Source: Castanea sativa (Eukaryota; Streptophyta; Magnoliopsida; Fagales; Fagaceae). Taken from it: a stretch of DNA of 64,000 nt. The stretch covers positions 50,116,986-50,180,985 of the forward strand of contig NC_134016.1 of NCBI RefSeq assembly GCF_040712315.1, read 5' to 3'. Below, piece by piece: positions 12,720 through 24,600 of the stretch; positions within the stretch are counted from its first letter, which is position 1; each line of letters opens with the position of its first letter. The notes below the pieces were generated by a model. It was not told where the DNA came from. It worked only from the letters and a program-made list of their open reading frames with translations, and did no database searches. The position numbers and the translations under genes are program-made.

Positions 12720-14260
12720 TGCCATTGGTCCCACTTAAGTCCTTTATGATGGGTCAATTAAGTGGTTTTGGAGGTTTCCAGTGAAGTTCTAACTAGGAGC
12801 TTATTAAGCTCTCGAAGCTTCCATGCATGAAATGTATCATGGTGCAGCTTTACTTCATCTAAGAATATTTATATGGTGACAAGGTAAAAAAGACTCCATT
12901 TAACAACCCAAATGACAGTAATAACTTTGCAATGACCAAAAGGTTTCATATGTTATCAAATGTTTCAACAAAATTCTCATATTAATTCTATAACAATGAC
13001 TAGAAGAGAGATTAGATTATAGTATTATACTCTAAATGGGTAAGCACTACGAACTTATTACACACAGCTTTAACTTGTAGTTATTAATGGTTTTTTTTGT
13101 TTTTGTTTTTTGGAGTTGGTTATATCTGTGTGAAGTGATGTTTGGCTTATAACTACTACAAACTTATTATCTGTCTTACAAATTGATTTGAGGGAATTCC
13201 TTAAAGATGAAAAAACCCAATACATTGGAGCTACTTTTTATGGACAATTGCACCATTTTCAATCAAAAGTTCACATTTTAATTAACTTTTGTCCCTTTTA
13301 CTAACTCTTTCTTAACTAATGTCTAATGGTCACATTAACAAAAAATTAATACTAAAGACATAAAAATTTCACAATAGTTGAACTGACAAGTTTTTGCTGG
13401 TTTTTATCTGAACTTATCATTGTTATTATTTTTTTTACTTACCAATAATAATCGATCATATCAATCAACCGCATGTATAATTTTTTGTGTCCATGTATTT
13501 TCTCTTAACAAAAGCCCTAGTATTTTCTTTTCGATAGGTTTAGAGGCACAACAAATTTCCAATTGTTAAAGTAGCAAGTTATTATTGGTAGATAAAAAAA
13601 TAATATTAATGATAAGACTATATGAGAATTAGTATAAAAAACTTGTTAAGTTTTAACTGGCGTAGAAAATGTAATAAAAGTATTGTATCCGTAGCATTGC
13701 CCTTTTCCTTTTCATGGGTGATATGTTAGTAGCTGCAATCCTAACGTTTCTTATTTCATAGAAAGAAAAATAATCTTCCATTCCACATAGTATGTTTTGT
13801 TTTACAAAAGCACGCAGTATTATGCAAAAGAAACATCCCCTTCATAAAAAGTATTTCATTCTGTCATTCTTAAAAAGCAAAATAAGAGATGAAGATATAT
13901 ACAAGGTGGGGCCTATATTAAAATGACATACTCTCTTGTACAGATATACGAGACAAGTTTTAAGACTTACTCTCCCCATGGAGAGTCCCCTTAATAAGCT
14001 TTTTGATGTGTAATCGCACTTGATGGGGATTGAGCTAGTCATTTTTACTGATTTGGCATAAAAAAACAATCAAGTTGTGAGTTAGAGCTAGGCGCAACAT
14101 CATGATGAAAGATGCATGTACACTAGTGTCTTTGCTGTCCAGCCAAGAAATACCTTTTCTTTGTTGACCAACCGCGTGCTACATCTACTAGGTTCTGTTA
14201 TTCTGTCTATGTATTAGTTTTCCGTGTACTCCTAGTTTTGGAATCTCATAGCCACTTCCC
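12720..14260. other. Intergenic, no gene seen
   Basis: AT-rich DNA upstream of SWEET gene A. No protein motif, RNA gene or clear repeat border was recognised; it may contain distal promoter sequence. Confidence 0.5.
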
Positions 14261-14261
14261 A

Positions 14262-14620
14262 CTCACATGCTCACAATTATTTCATGTCTACCCAAATTGT
14301 GTGTACGAGTTAAGGGGGTGTTTCCTATAGAGAGCCTAACATTCTTTTTAAAGCATTTAGCAAAAGTAAGCTGTATAATACCATTTTAATCTATCCATTA
14401 TTTCTCTTGAAATTTTCAGGGCTAGCTAGAAACAAGCTTTACATGCATGCTTACAATTATTTCATCTCTTCCTTAGTGGTGTAGGAGCGAAGGGGATGTT
14501 TTCCTATAGAGAGACTAACATCTTTTAAAACCATTTAGCAAAAGAGTGCATAATAGATACCATTTTAATCCATTGATTCTCTTTGATAGTTTCAGGGGCT
14601 AGCTAAAAACAAGATTGACA
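14262..14620. repeat. Two direct copies of a 180-bp unit
   Basis: The text CACAATTATTTCATGTCT (about 14271) recurs as TACAATTATTTCATCTCT (about 14451). The similarity continues through 'CCTATAGAGAG', 'AACAT', 'CATTTAGCAAAAG', 'ATACCATTTTAATC' and 'GGGCTAGCTA', so 14262-14441 and 14442-14620 are diverged tandem copies. Confidence 0.65.
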
Positions 14621-14649
14621 TGCAAGGGCTTCACTGAAGAGTGAAGACA

Positions 14650-15065
14650 GCTATAAATGTTTTACAGTATTTTTCTTTCGGTGCATGTGTTTTTCAGTGG
14701 GGTTTATTGGTGACATTCGTAAACCTACTTGACATCAATATAGTATTTTCCATTGGAATTGGTAACAGTTCTTTAAAAACTTTGACATCACTGATTCACT
14801 TGCTCTATATTTCAGAGATGGAAATAATCTTGAAAACTTCAATAGGGCCCATCAACAGCAAAAGAGCCCCATAAAAGGCACTTTCTTTGGGGGGTTCGAG
14901 CCTTGGGGGCGAATTTCGAAATGCTTGAACTTAACAAAGCTATAAATTATTTTCAGGTTTTTTTGTGTGTTGGTGGGTTTAACGGTGACATTCATTTATA
15001 AACTAGCTGACAATATTATTGTTTTTCCCATTGGAAATGATGATAATTCTTTAAACTTTGTCATT
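14650..15065. repeat. Second local duplication, copies about 290 bp apart
   Basis: The segment near 14650-14810 (CTATAAAT, TTTTTCAG, GGTGACATTC, then CCATTGGAA and ATTCTTTAAA-like text) recurs near 14938-15065 with many changes. Immediately right is a long A then GA microsatellite (15071-15160). Confidence 0.5.
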
Positions 15066-15070
15066 GAGCA

Positions 15071-15083
15071 AAAAAAAAAAAAA

Positions 15084-15145
<62 letters not shown>

Positions 15146-15160
15146 AGAGAAAAGAAAAGA
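15071..15160. repeat. Poly(A) followed by GA microsatellite
   Basis: About 22 A residues followed by GA repeats, decaying into AAAGAG text. Simple sequence; the Lys/Arg/Glu-rich open frame across it is not a gene. Confidence 0.9.
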
Positions 15161-17194
15161 AAGAGAAGTTATAAACTAGGACATATATGTGTGTCGAAAG
15201 GTTGATTTGTACCCTAAGAGAGATGGGCAGGTTAAGAGTATAGGATTAAATTAAGGTTCCTTAAGAGTTAAGATGATGAATAAGCATTTTGGTTTCAATT
15301 TTCTTTTTAATACAATGAGGCCATGACAATAAAAAAGGAAAAAGGAAACTCTATAAAGGTTCCCTTACATTGAAATTATTACATTTGAAACAGGAAATCT
15401 TTTTTTTTAATGGTAGAGTTGCATCTTAGAATCAATATGTTCCTATACCATTCAAAAAACAAAACTTGATCAGAATAATTAATAGAAAAAGGTTACTGTA
15501 AAAGGGAGAATCATTCTCTAGCTAGAGTACTGTGTTAGTGCACTAAGGAATAATTTATGATTATTCTATTTTTTCATATTACTTTGTTTCCTTATAACAA
15601 ATAAGGAATAATTAACATTGCGTCAAGTTTTGTCCCTTGGTGAAGGGAAAGTCAGATGGAGGAGGGCTTCCACTAATAAGTGCTTTATGCTGTAATTTTT
15701 GGTTAATATTACACTAACCAATTCTTTTTTAGTAACCCTAGTAGTTCTTCAATTCCACTTTTTGATTATATACGTTACTTAATTTTTTCCTGTTAAATAT
15801 CAAGAGATCATAGTAAAATACAATTACTAAATTTAATATCGTTTTATTGGATATATATCCAACACATGTGTTGGATATATGTTTTCTTCATATATACTTG
15901 TCAAATATCAAAGATAATCAAAAGACTGTCTTATATGTGCAATAATAATTAGTTGATATTCGGATATATTTTATAATTGTTTAGGATAAATTAAAATTTT
16001 CATCTTAGTGATTTGGTCTTATCCACAATTTAGTTCATAAATTTTTAATTGTTACATTTAACCTACCAAAAACTTATGTTATTAGAAAATGATTAATTTT
16101 ATCATTTAGCCATTATTATAACATTATTCCTCATGTGTTGAGCTAAATTCCTCTTAATAAGTGAAACTATGCTCTGTTACTAGGATGATTACCATTTATC
16201 TCAAAAGTTTGAATTATTAGGAACAATGAATTTAATTATTTAACCATTATATTCAAATTTATTGTATATTTCAATTTATAGAACGTAATTAAATAATGCG
16301 TTAGTCTTTGATGGAAAATACCATAGGATAATGTTTAATTTGTTACAAAGCTAAAATGTATGGGTTAATTGTTCAAATTAAAATTTCAAGAATGAAATTG
16401 CTACTTTCATTAATGGCTGAACTATGTAAAAACTCTCAATTATTTTTTACAAACCATTAATAGTTTTTAGTATTTTTAATAGAGATATTCAGAGTTCAAA
16501 TCCTTTAACCTCTATTGTATTATAAAAAAAATAGAAAAAATTGTTATCGTTGCTTGATCATCTTGACTCAGCACCATTCTTAAGATTACATCTTGGCCCT
16601 AAAACTACGAAGTTCTAAGGGACTATTTTTTCTACTGCATGCACTCAAGTAGTTCTCCAACTATTTTGTTTTTGGTCTACAGATAAACAACACAATTCAT
16701 GGAGGCCATGATATGGGTCATATGCGAATATCTTGGAATTTTTTTTTGGGAGAATCTCATGGAATTTAATAGTACATTCGAAATTTTCTATTATTATTTT
16801 GACGTAAGATTGGTTTCTTTCCAGTTTCCACTACTGTAGTCATGTACGGAGATTATTGTCTGCTAGTATAGAAACTTTGCGCAAGACTGATGGAATTTAA
16901 AATTTATATCCATGACATGATATATATTTTGAATTTATTAGGTTTATTATGATCTATTCATGGAAAATTAATACAGTAACAATGAAAGAAGCACATAGTT
17001 GGAGATGATAAACTGTATGGTCGAATTGAGAACACGTGCATAATTAGGATGAATATGCCTTTTCTTCTAAAAAAAAGGATGAATATGCTTTTCAGGCATT
17101 TTAAGTTTTGATTTTTATGAGAGCTTTTCAGGCTTTTATTATTAGTATTTTCCCTTGATGGAGTCATTATGTTGGTTCTATATGGCACTAGCTA
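15161..17194. other. Intergenic, no gene seen
   Basis: AT-rich. It includes a MULE-like fragment text near 15980-16100 ('TTTGGTC', 'TTTAGTTCATAAAT'), a possible poly(A) micro-insertion near 16730-16765 and a duplicated AGGATGAATATGC near 17047-17092. No coding signal was found. Confidence 0.5.
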
Positions 17195-17601
17195 AGAGCA
17201 ATTGCAACAGTAGAGCTAAATACCTATATAGCTATTTTAGCTCCACTTAAATACAAAAAATCCTCCTGCAGCAATAGAGGTAAAACAAAAAAATTTAGAT
17301 AAAGCGCTATAGTGCTCATGTATCAATACATGAGCACTGTAGCTGAGAGCTATAAATTTTTTTTTTTATTCACCTTTCCGATTAAATTGTAGTTGAATAT
17401 TTTTTTTGATAGTGAGATATATTATTTTATTGTAGCAGATATATTATTTTATTGTGATGTTTATATTATTTTATTGTGTTGAAAGTTAAAATAGATCCAC
17501 TGCTGTAACATGTTTTGTAAAATGAGTAGGTAAAATAGATAAAGTAACTTTTTGTAGAGCTAAATTGCTAAAATTTTAGCTCCACTGCTGTGGATGCTCT
17601 A
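17195..17601. mobile_element. hAT-like MITE, 407 bp, 8-bp target duplication
   Basis: ACTAGCTA at 17187-17194 is repeated exactly at 17602-17609. The element starts AGAGCAATTGCAACAGTAGAG and ends with the imperfect inverse (GAGCATCCACAGCAGTGGAG on the other strand). Inside is a perfect hairpin with 13-bp arms (AGTGCTCATGTAT) at about 17311-17338. The 8-bp duplication and ends suit a non-autonomous hAT. Confidence 0.7.
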
Positions 17602-18166
17602 ACTAGCTACTTAATTTGTAAACTTAATTGATTCTCTAAAAAATAAAAATTGTAAACTTGATTGTGTTTTTTAGTTCACTTAACTAACTTGACTAATACG
17701 GTTTATTGGTTCTCAAAAAAAGGAAGAAAAATACTAATAATTTTTTTTGAGTAACTAATAAAGTTTTCTATTACTAAATAAGCGAGTTTTTTTTTTTTTG
17801 AGAATGATTAAATGAGCGAGTTGAAATCAAATATTGTCTATATAAAAAATAAATCTATTAATGTCTTAATTCAATGATAAATAATAATTATAAATTAAGA
17901 TTATAAGTTCTTATTGTACTTATGAATTTTTTTAATATAATGAAGTGATATCCTAATATTTGGCTAGATTATTCTACTCTATGCCCATAAGACATCCCAA
18001 AAATCCTATAGATTGATTGTATGGTGGATTAAATATACAATTTTTAGATCTATGTCATGTCTTAAACTAATGAATCCACCTTTCGAGTCCCAGTGGAAGT
18101 ATCATACTTATAAAGTTTAAGTACAAGTATTGCTGCATAATTATTAATCCACTCTACTATAATATA
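17602..18166. other. Intergenic with several small poly(A)-type insertions
   Basis: Three candidate micro-insertions lie at about 17613-17672 (tag ATTCTCTAAAA), 17731-17761 (tag TACTCAAAAAA on the minus strand) and 17772-17822 (tag CATTCTCAAAA on the minus strand). Each is flanked by 8-17 bp imperfect direct repeats. There is no gene. Confidence 0.45.
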
Positions 18167-18438
18167 TACTACTTTCGTCCCAATTTGTTGATCTATTTAG
18201 AACATTCAACTTTTTAAAGAACATCATTTAAAATGTTATTTTTTAGTTAAAAATATTCAAATTACCAAAACTACTCATATTAATTTAAACTCTAGCGAAA
18301 TAATACTATTCACTTTTTAAATGAAGTAAAGCATAAATTTAAAATTTTACTTATTAATTTTTCAAAAATGATTATATTTTGAAATATCTCAAAATAAAAT
18401 AGAAGACCGACAATTTAAGATGAAGGAAGGAAGTAGTA
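18167..18438. mobile_element. Stowaway-like (Tc1/mariner) MITE
   Basis: Left end TACTACTTTCGTCCCAATTTG, right end on the other strand TACTACTTCCTTCCTTCATC, with a TA dinucleotide at the borders. These ends are like the 'CTCCCTCCGTCCC' elements common in plants. Confidence 0.6.
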
Positions 18439-18642
18439 TTATAAGCCGTCACGTTTCGTTTTTTGAACATTACATAGTCCACGGGATTATACAAACATAG
18501 AGAAACACCTGAAGATTAAATAACACCGACCATTATGTACACCGTCTTCTCTAGTACACATTCTTCTACTTGAGAGAGAGAGAGAGAGAGGTACAAGCAA
18601 ACCAAACACAGCTTGGAGATGGGTTTGGTACAAGTCGAGTAA

Positions 18643-19622
18643 TTAAACTTCACACTTAACAGATGACTGTCCTTGGTTGGAGGCTTCCATGGTTTTCACA
18701 TCTTGTTCTTTTTGTTCATGCTCAATTTGAGTGTCACTCCCTTTTTCATCTGAATTGGGCTGAGAGCACACTTTTGTCTCATACATGCTCAGGTTTACAA
18801 TATCAGCTTTGCTTTCTGATAGCTTTTCATCGTCTACAACTGTCTTGTAATTCTTGTAGACCATATAAAGTACCATCTGAAGCACCCCAAAGATGAAACC
18901 CAATATGTTTGGAAGCTGTAAAGAAAAGGGACAGAATATTATTAAGGACTTGCCTTGGTGTATTGGATTTTACTTAAAATATTATAGTTTATTTTCAAGA
19001 TCTCTATCATATATATGTGCATTTTTTTAGTTGTACTTATGAACAAAATATTTATTTTTTTAACCAAAACAAAACAATAAAAATAATTTTATTATCCCCA
19101 CGCACTTTAAGAAAAGTATCTTTTGGAATAGGCATTTCTATAAAATTCTGAGTTTTCCAAATTAATTTCACTATTTTAGAAAAAACATTTACAGTATGAG
19201 AATATGATCACAACTCAAAAAAGAAGTTGATGAGACATCACTTTCTATTACCTTTTTGATGTGGTAAAATTTTTTGATAAAACAAAGCTATTGTCACAGT
19301 TAACGTTTTGAATCTTTTGATTGCTTTTATTAACATAGAAAGCAAAACAATTCGTATGTATGTTATATATACAAATGAAAATACAGAAATATATATAAAC
19401 ACATATACACCACACACACACACAAATATAAAACACTATATCAGCGGCCAACAAGTATTAGTGGATTCACTCTAATGTTATGAGCAAAAGAGGTATAGAG
19501 TTTTTCTTTTTGCTTAAACTATAACAACTTTTGTTAACGGCGGAAAATTTCATTAATATTTTATAGTATTTAGAAGGAATTCAGGAATCCCAGAAAGATG
19601 TTTCTCCTGTTTATTAATTCAG

Positions 19623-19658
<36 letters not shown>

Positions 19659-21942
19659 CTGTGAGGCTGAGATCGAGAACTTACCCCAACATACAAATCC
19701 TTCTGTAGTACACCATATAAAAACCACATGATTGCGCTGAGTGTGAGAAAAAGTGATAAATAAAATGGCATGAACTCTACGCTCTTCGTGCGTATGACCA
19801 CCCTCTACAAAAGTAGTAAAATCATGCATGGATATAGTTAAACATAAGTAAAAAATATAAGCAATAAATCAAACGATATAACATTTTTTCATAACTTTTA
19901 AGATGGTAATTGGTAGAATTATTTGAGATGAGATTTTGTAGTTTTTTGAAATACGTGAGTGAAAAAGTGTGTGAAAATATGTGTAATATTGTTTAAAATG
20001 TAAAAATGTGAGTTTGGAATGGGGTGCCAAACAAGCCCTTAGAGTCATGCTAACGAGTATCCTTAGGATATTGGTTAACAATTTATTTTAAAAAAGTTTT
20101 GATACTATTTTTATGAGAAATAAAAAAAGTTTTTTTCATAAAAATTTTCTTTAAATAGATTATTAACCAATACCCTAAGAGCATTTATTAACATTTCTTA
20201 ACTATTAATATGACTTGGTATAATTAGTGTATAATAAAAGTACTATCGATAATAAGTCGTGTAAAAGTTATGTTAGACTAATTATAACGGGTCATAAAGT
20301 TGTGTCCTTTGTATTGTTCAAATATAAATTAGATAAGAAAGAGTAGGATTAGGTCCGTACCATGATGCTTAGAGGTGCTGCAAAGACGGACACGGAAAAA
20401 GCTACACAAACCCAACCAAGAACTCGGACACGGGTGTCTCCTTGAGCTAAGAAGTGTGAGAGAAGAAGAATCGAGCAAAATCCCCCGAAGTTCATCAGAA
20501 GAAGAAGCCTCAACGTGAACATCTATGATCCCAAGTCCAAAATTTTTTGTTAGTGCATTATTTGAGAAATAGGTCACTGCAGCATGAAAGGGAAATATAT
20601 GGTTCTAATTGTAACAAATGTACGTACCAAAAAACAATAATAATAAATACAGAGAGAGACAGAGAGAGACAGAGTTTTATTAAGTACCCTGGCTTGCTTT
20701 GGGGCATAAACGATGTAAATGGCAATGTAAATAGTTTCCACAACACAACCGACTGTGTTTGCAGTAATAAGAAGGATTTCATTAGATTTAAGTGATGCAT
20801 AGTATAACCAAAGCATGGCACTGAATAGTGCAACCACATATGGAACTGACTGAAATCCTTCTGTTGATTTCTTCTTACAAACCCTAACAAAGGTTGGTCT
20901 GCAATAGATTTGGAAGATTTATTGTAATTAGTACTTCATTACACTGAGGCTAAAAACTTGTAAAAAATAAAAAGAGAGAGAGAGAGAGCAAGAAACTTAC
21001 ACTGGGGCTAGAAAAACCACGAAGGATATAATGTTACCTGTAAAATTGACATTAAAGAGAGAAATTTAGCTCTTCTAGCTTCTTGCATCAAGAAAATGTA
21101 AGCTTTTAAAATATACATGCACCTGTAATAGTGGCGGAGCTAAGATTTTAATCTAAAGGGGGCAAAATTAAAAGATAATATTAAAAGTGAAATTTATCTA
21201 AAAAACATTAATCAACAATAATAACAAAATAAATAAACAATTGTAAGCAAATATGAATATATTTCATATTATTAAAATAAATAAACAAAAACAACCGATT
21301 CATAGCTACTAAAAAATTTACAAACTGATGGAGTAAAAATATGATTAGTGTTACTTAAAAAATATAATGAATAAATGTTTGAAATTATTTTTTCTGATTG
21401 GTGACATGCAAATTTGTAAGACATAAGTAGTAAAATTTGTAATATTTCTAATATCATTCAAAAATAAAATACTGTGAAAAATATCATAAATAGTAAAAAT
21501 TGTGTAAATAATGATATAAAAAAAATAGTGAAATAGAAGCAAGTTGCACGTAGACAAGACAAAAACAATAATTTGGTCACTTTCAACAAGTAGATTTTTT
21601 TTTTCCCCTCCATGTGACTACTAATACAAAAAAAAAAAAAAAAAAGGAGTAGGGGGGCAGGTGCCCCTCTCGCCCCCTTTGGCTCCGCCAGTGACTTGTA
21701 AGGAATAAATTTAATTATTTAACCATTATTCTAATATAAAATTATGTTATATATTAGACGTTAAAACTCTCTAAGTTTACGTATACATTTTCATACTTGA
21801 AATATTTTTGCTTTTGTTACGTGAGACAACTTGAAAAGAAAAAAAGCAGAGGAATAAGAGAGAGAATATTGATAGAATTTAAGCATAGCTATATACCGAG
21901 AATGCCAAACGTAAAGACCAAGGGACTGTGAGTGGAAACCAT
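18643..21942 (-). CDS. SWEET bidirectional sugar transporter, clade III (gene B)
   Basis: Second member of the tandem pair, same strand as gene A and 6.5 kb from it. Exons: 21897-21942, 21001-21037, 20688-20898, 20361-20522, 19685-19804 and 18643-18915, all with AG/GT borders; 282 residues. It starts [17 protein letters not shown]. The first MtN3 repeat holds [27 protein letters not shown] and ITANTVG; the second holds [19 protein letters not shown] and LPNILGF. The tail of about 75 residues is acidic and Gln-rich, unlike the tail of gene A, and [10 protein letters not shown] differs from [10 protein letters not shown]. Introns are much longer than in gene A: intron 1 holds a hAT-like insertion, intron 3 or 4 small MITE text, and intron 5 AT-rich filler. 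All reading frames are intact, so the gene is probably functional. Clade III transport of sucrose is family knowledge, not shown here. Confidence 0.95.
20045..20215. mobile_element. MITE-like inverted repeat in SWEET B intron 4
   Basis: TATCCTTAGGATATTGGTTAACAAT at the left faces ATTAACCAATACCCTAAGAGCA at the right, with A/T-rich filler between. A related copy lies at 47305-47470 ('AAGTGCTTTTAGGAT', 'AACCAATACTTTTAGGTATTCG'). The borders are approximate. Confidence 0.45.
21129..21693. mobile_element. hAT-like element in SWEET B intron 1, 565 bp
   Basis: Left end TAGTGGCGGAGCTAAG, right end on the other strand CACTGGCGGAGCCAAAG, the well-known 'CAGTGGCGGAGCC' type of hAT terminus. Flanks are ACCTGTAA (21121-21128) and ACTTGTAA (21694-21701), an 8-bp duplication with one change. 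It has no transposase frame and is non-autonomous. Confidence 0.65.
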
Positions 21943-22086
21943 CTCTATCTCTTTTGGTTAAAACTTTCTCTTTCTTTGTGTCAAACACAAAATTGAAAAC
22001 TGAAGGAGCAAGGTTTGAAAGGGAAGCCCTAGCCCTAGCTTTCTTTGACTCAAACTTTGCTATATACCTATATACAGTTGTTCCTC

Positions 22087-22096
22087 ATATTTATAG
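22087..22096 (-). promoter_or_regulatory. TATA box of SWEET gene B
   Basis: Minus-strand text CCTCTATAAATATGAGG lies about 150 bases before the start codon, nearly the same distance as the TATA box of gene A. Confidence 0.5.
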
Positions 22097-22385
22097 AGGT
22101 AGTAGTTCATGTCATTGCATGAAGAGTAGCGATCAATGAATCATCACTTAGGTGGCCATAGTACCAAAAAGCCATGCACCCAACAATCAACATGTGCCAA
22201 CTCAACGCAATAAATTAGTTTGTACATACCTAAAAGTGTTTTCTACTCTTATGAATGCCCTCCTTTCATGTCACCATCCCAATGTACTTAGATATTCATA
22301 ATATCTTATCTTTTTTTTCACAATTATTGGAATGGTAAGTTATAACTACATCACGTTTATATAGACCAAATAACTGACAATTAAG

Positions 22386-22700
22386 GCTAAGTTTGGATAC
22401 GGATGAAAAAGTTAGCGTATGCGACTTCAGCGTTTTTTTTTTTTTTTTTTTTTTTCCTTCTGCTGCACACATTTCATAGGGGACAAGGCTACTGTTCATG
22501 TTACTGTGCATGAACAGTAGCCACATTTTGTTGACTTTCAGCATATTTGTGGGTCCCGTGTACTGTTCATGAGACCCACAAACTTCACTTTACAGATTTT
22601 TTTTATTAAAAATGGGTCTCACGGTACTATTCACACATTTAAAAATTATTTTACTACAGTGTTTTCAGTTTTCAGCAATAAGTTCTATCCAAACGGACCC
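22386..22700. mobile_element. MITE, GTTTGGAT-type ends, with internal hairpin
   Basis: Left CTAAGTTTGGATACGG and right ATCCAAACGGACCC are inverted. It contains the hairpin GGCTACTGTTCATG / CATGAACAGTAGCC (22487-22500 and 22509-22522) and text shared with 47915-48172 ('ACTATTCACA', 'TTTAAAAATTATTTT'). Confidence 0.55.
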
Positions 22701-22701
22701 T

Positions 22702-23170
22702 TAAGTCTAATATCAGTTTCTCAAAAAAAAAAGAGAGTATAATATCATTTTTTATTAGTTCTATTCCATAGTGAGAAAGACTGAAAACTTTTTGTCCCTA
22801 TACCAACTATTCTCACAAACCATTTAGCAATACTTTCATCGTGTACAACAAAACCCAACATCGCCACTTAATGACCTATAATTGCACAAATGTTTTATAC
22901 AGTGGCAATGTTCAGCTTATGACGCGTACGTAAGTCTAATATCAGTTTCTCAAAAAAAAAAGAAAAAAAAAGAGAGTATAATATCATTTTTTATTAGTTC
23001 TATTCCATAGTGAGAAAGACTGAAAACTTTTTGTCCCTATACCAACTATTCTCACAAACCATTTAGCAATACTTTCATCATGTACAACAAAACCCAACAT
23101 CGCCACTTAATGACCTATAATTGCAAAAATGTTTTATACAGTGGCAATGTTCAGCTTATGACGCGTACGT
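22702..23170. repeat. Tandem duplication of a 229-bp unit, nearly identical copies
   Basis: Copies start TAAGTCTAATATCAG at 22702 and 22931 and both end with GACGCGTACG. They differ by only a few bases plus an 11-base expansion of an A-tract in the second copy. The unit itself contains a poly(A) micro-insertion (GTTTCTC then A-tract between two AGTNTAATATCA motifs). Confidence 0.85.
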
Positions 23171-24270
23171 AACAATAGGTAGTCAAGATGCACTATTGCA
23201 AAGATAACCTTATTTTTTTCCAGTTAAGCTTGTTTATTTGGCTGATATATATATTATCAATGTTATTGCGCTCTATCTCATATAGCTTTTGACTGTCACG
23301 CGTGAACAGGGGATTCAAAGTCTTGTTCTTGTTGTTCCAAGTGGATCCATTCGATGCAGTGACAATTATGTGTATCTACCTCTTCGTTAAGAATAGTGGA
23401 AAACCCTATCCCACTCAATTGTTTTTTTAATTCTTTTTTTGATTGAATGTAGAAAAATTGTAAAAGAAAAAGTGAGAAATATTATATTGAGTTTGCGAAT
23501 GCATTTCGTTATTAATTAGTAGGTAAAGATGAGGGTTAAAATAAATTTGGGCACCTGAGAGGATAAGATCTGCTAAATAAATACCACTTATGATTCGAAA
23601 TAATTAAGATTAGCAAAGCCGATCCCAAATCATTAGTATAATAATTTTTTTTGAGAAGACCATTAGTATAATTATAATGCATTAAATTTAAAAATATATA
23701 ATGTGAGATATTTTCATCACAATATCTTAGAAGATTGACAATGATCTCTGCACGTGTCTTTTATGCATAAGTTTGGAGATTCGCGATGTGGTATTAGCAC
23801 TTAAAGGCTTCTTGATTAACTTTTAGTGAGTCCAATTAATTTACAGTAGGAAATTAACACGAAATTTTCAAATATGTGAGAAACAAGATAGAGAAAATAC
23901 ACGTCAAAGAAAAATAATTATAAACACAAGACAGTAGTTACATAGTTCGGCAATTTGCCTACATCTATGAAGTTGTAGAGATTTCACTATTATTAGGGAA
24001 AAATATAAAGTGCGGCAATACAGTTTTTTTTCTCTCTAAAAAACAACATCAAGAAACCCTAATTACCAAAAACAACGGTTTCTATATCTTGTGCATAGGA
24101 TTCACAATAAGTTACAAAACGGGCCAATTTTTTTTTTCCAGTGGGCCTATCGGCATAAGTCTCCACTCCATAAATTAAGTCTCTGAAAATTTCCCATTAA
24201 AAATCACGTAACATTATTTCGAGTTGGGTTGTCATCTGAATCAAACACAACTAAGCTCCACAAAATCCAA
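23171..24270. other. Intergenic, no gene seen
   Basis: AT-rich sequence without recognisable coding or RNA features apart from the micro-insertion at 23631-23672. Confidence 0.55.
23631..23672 (-). mobile_element. Poly(A) micro-insertion with exact 12-bp direct repeats
   Basis: CATTAGTATAAT at 23631-23642 and 23661-23672 flank 18 bases that read GTCTTCTC plus an A-tract on the minus strand. Confidence 0.6.
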
Positions 24271-24274
24271 CATT

Positions 24275-24600
24275 GACCAAGTTTAACTAATTTGCCACTT
24301 AACCCATATTTATGTTGTGATTTGAATGCATTATGATTAATTATTAATGATGCCAATTGACCAAATTTAACTTTGCTAGGTATTTAACCTATTTTTAGGT
24401 TGTGGTAACCATACAATAACGAAACTTTTCATTATGATTAATCATTAATGAGCCTAATAGACCAAACTTAACTTTGCTACTTAACTTATGTTTAGGTTGT
24501 GGTAAGTGGTAACTACAGTAACGAAACTATTCATATAGCTAGTATAATAATTTTAGGTTGTGGCAACTACAAAAAGGAAACTTTTCATCTATAATATTGC
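24275..24600. repeat. Diverged tandem repeats, about 100-110 bp, three copies
   Basis: The phrases 'TTTAACTTTGCTA', 'TTAGGTTGTGGTAA' and 'ACGAAACTTTTCAT' recur in the same order three times. The last copy is partial. Confidence 0.5.

Noticed and set aside
14967..15179. Lys/Arg/Glu-rich open frame
   Set aside because: It is produced by the poly(A) and GA microsatellite.
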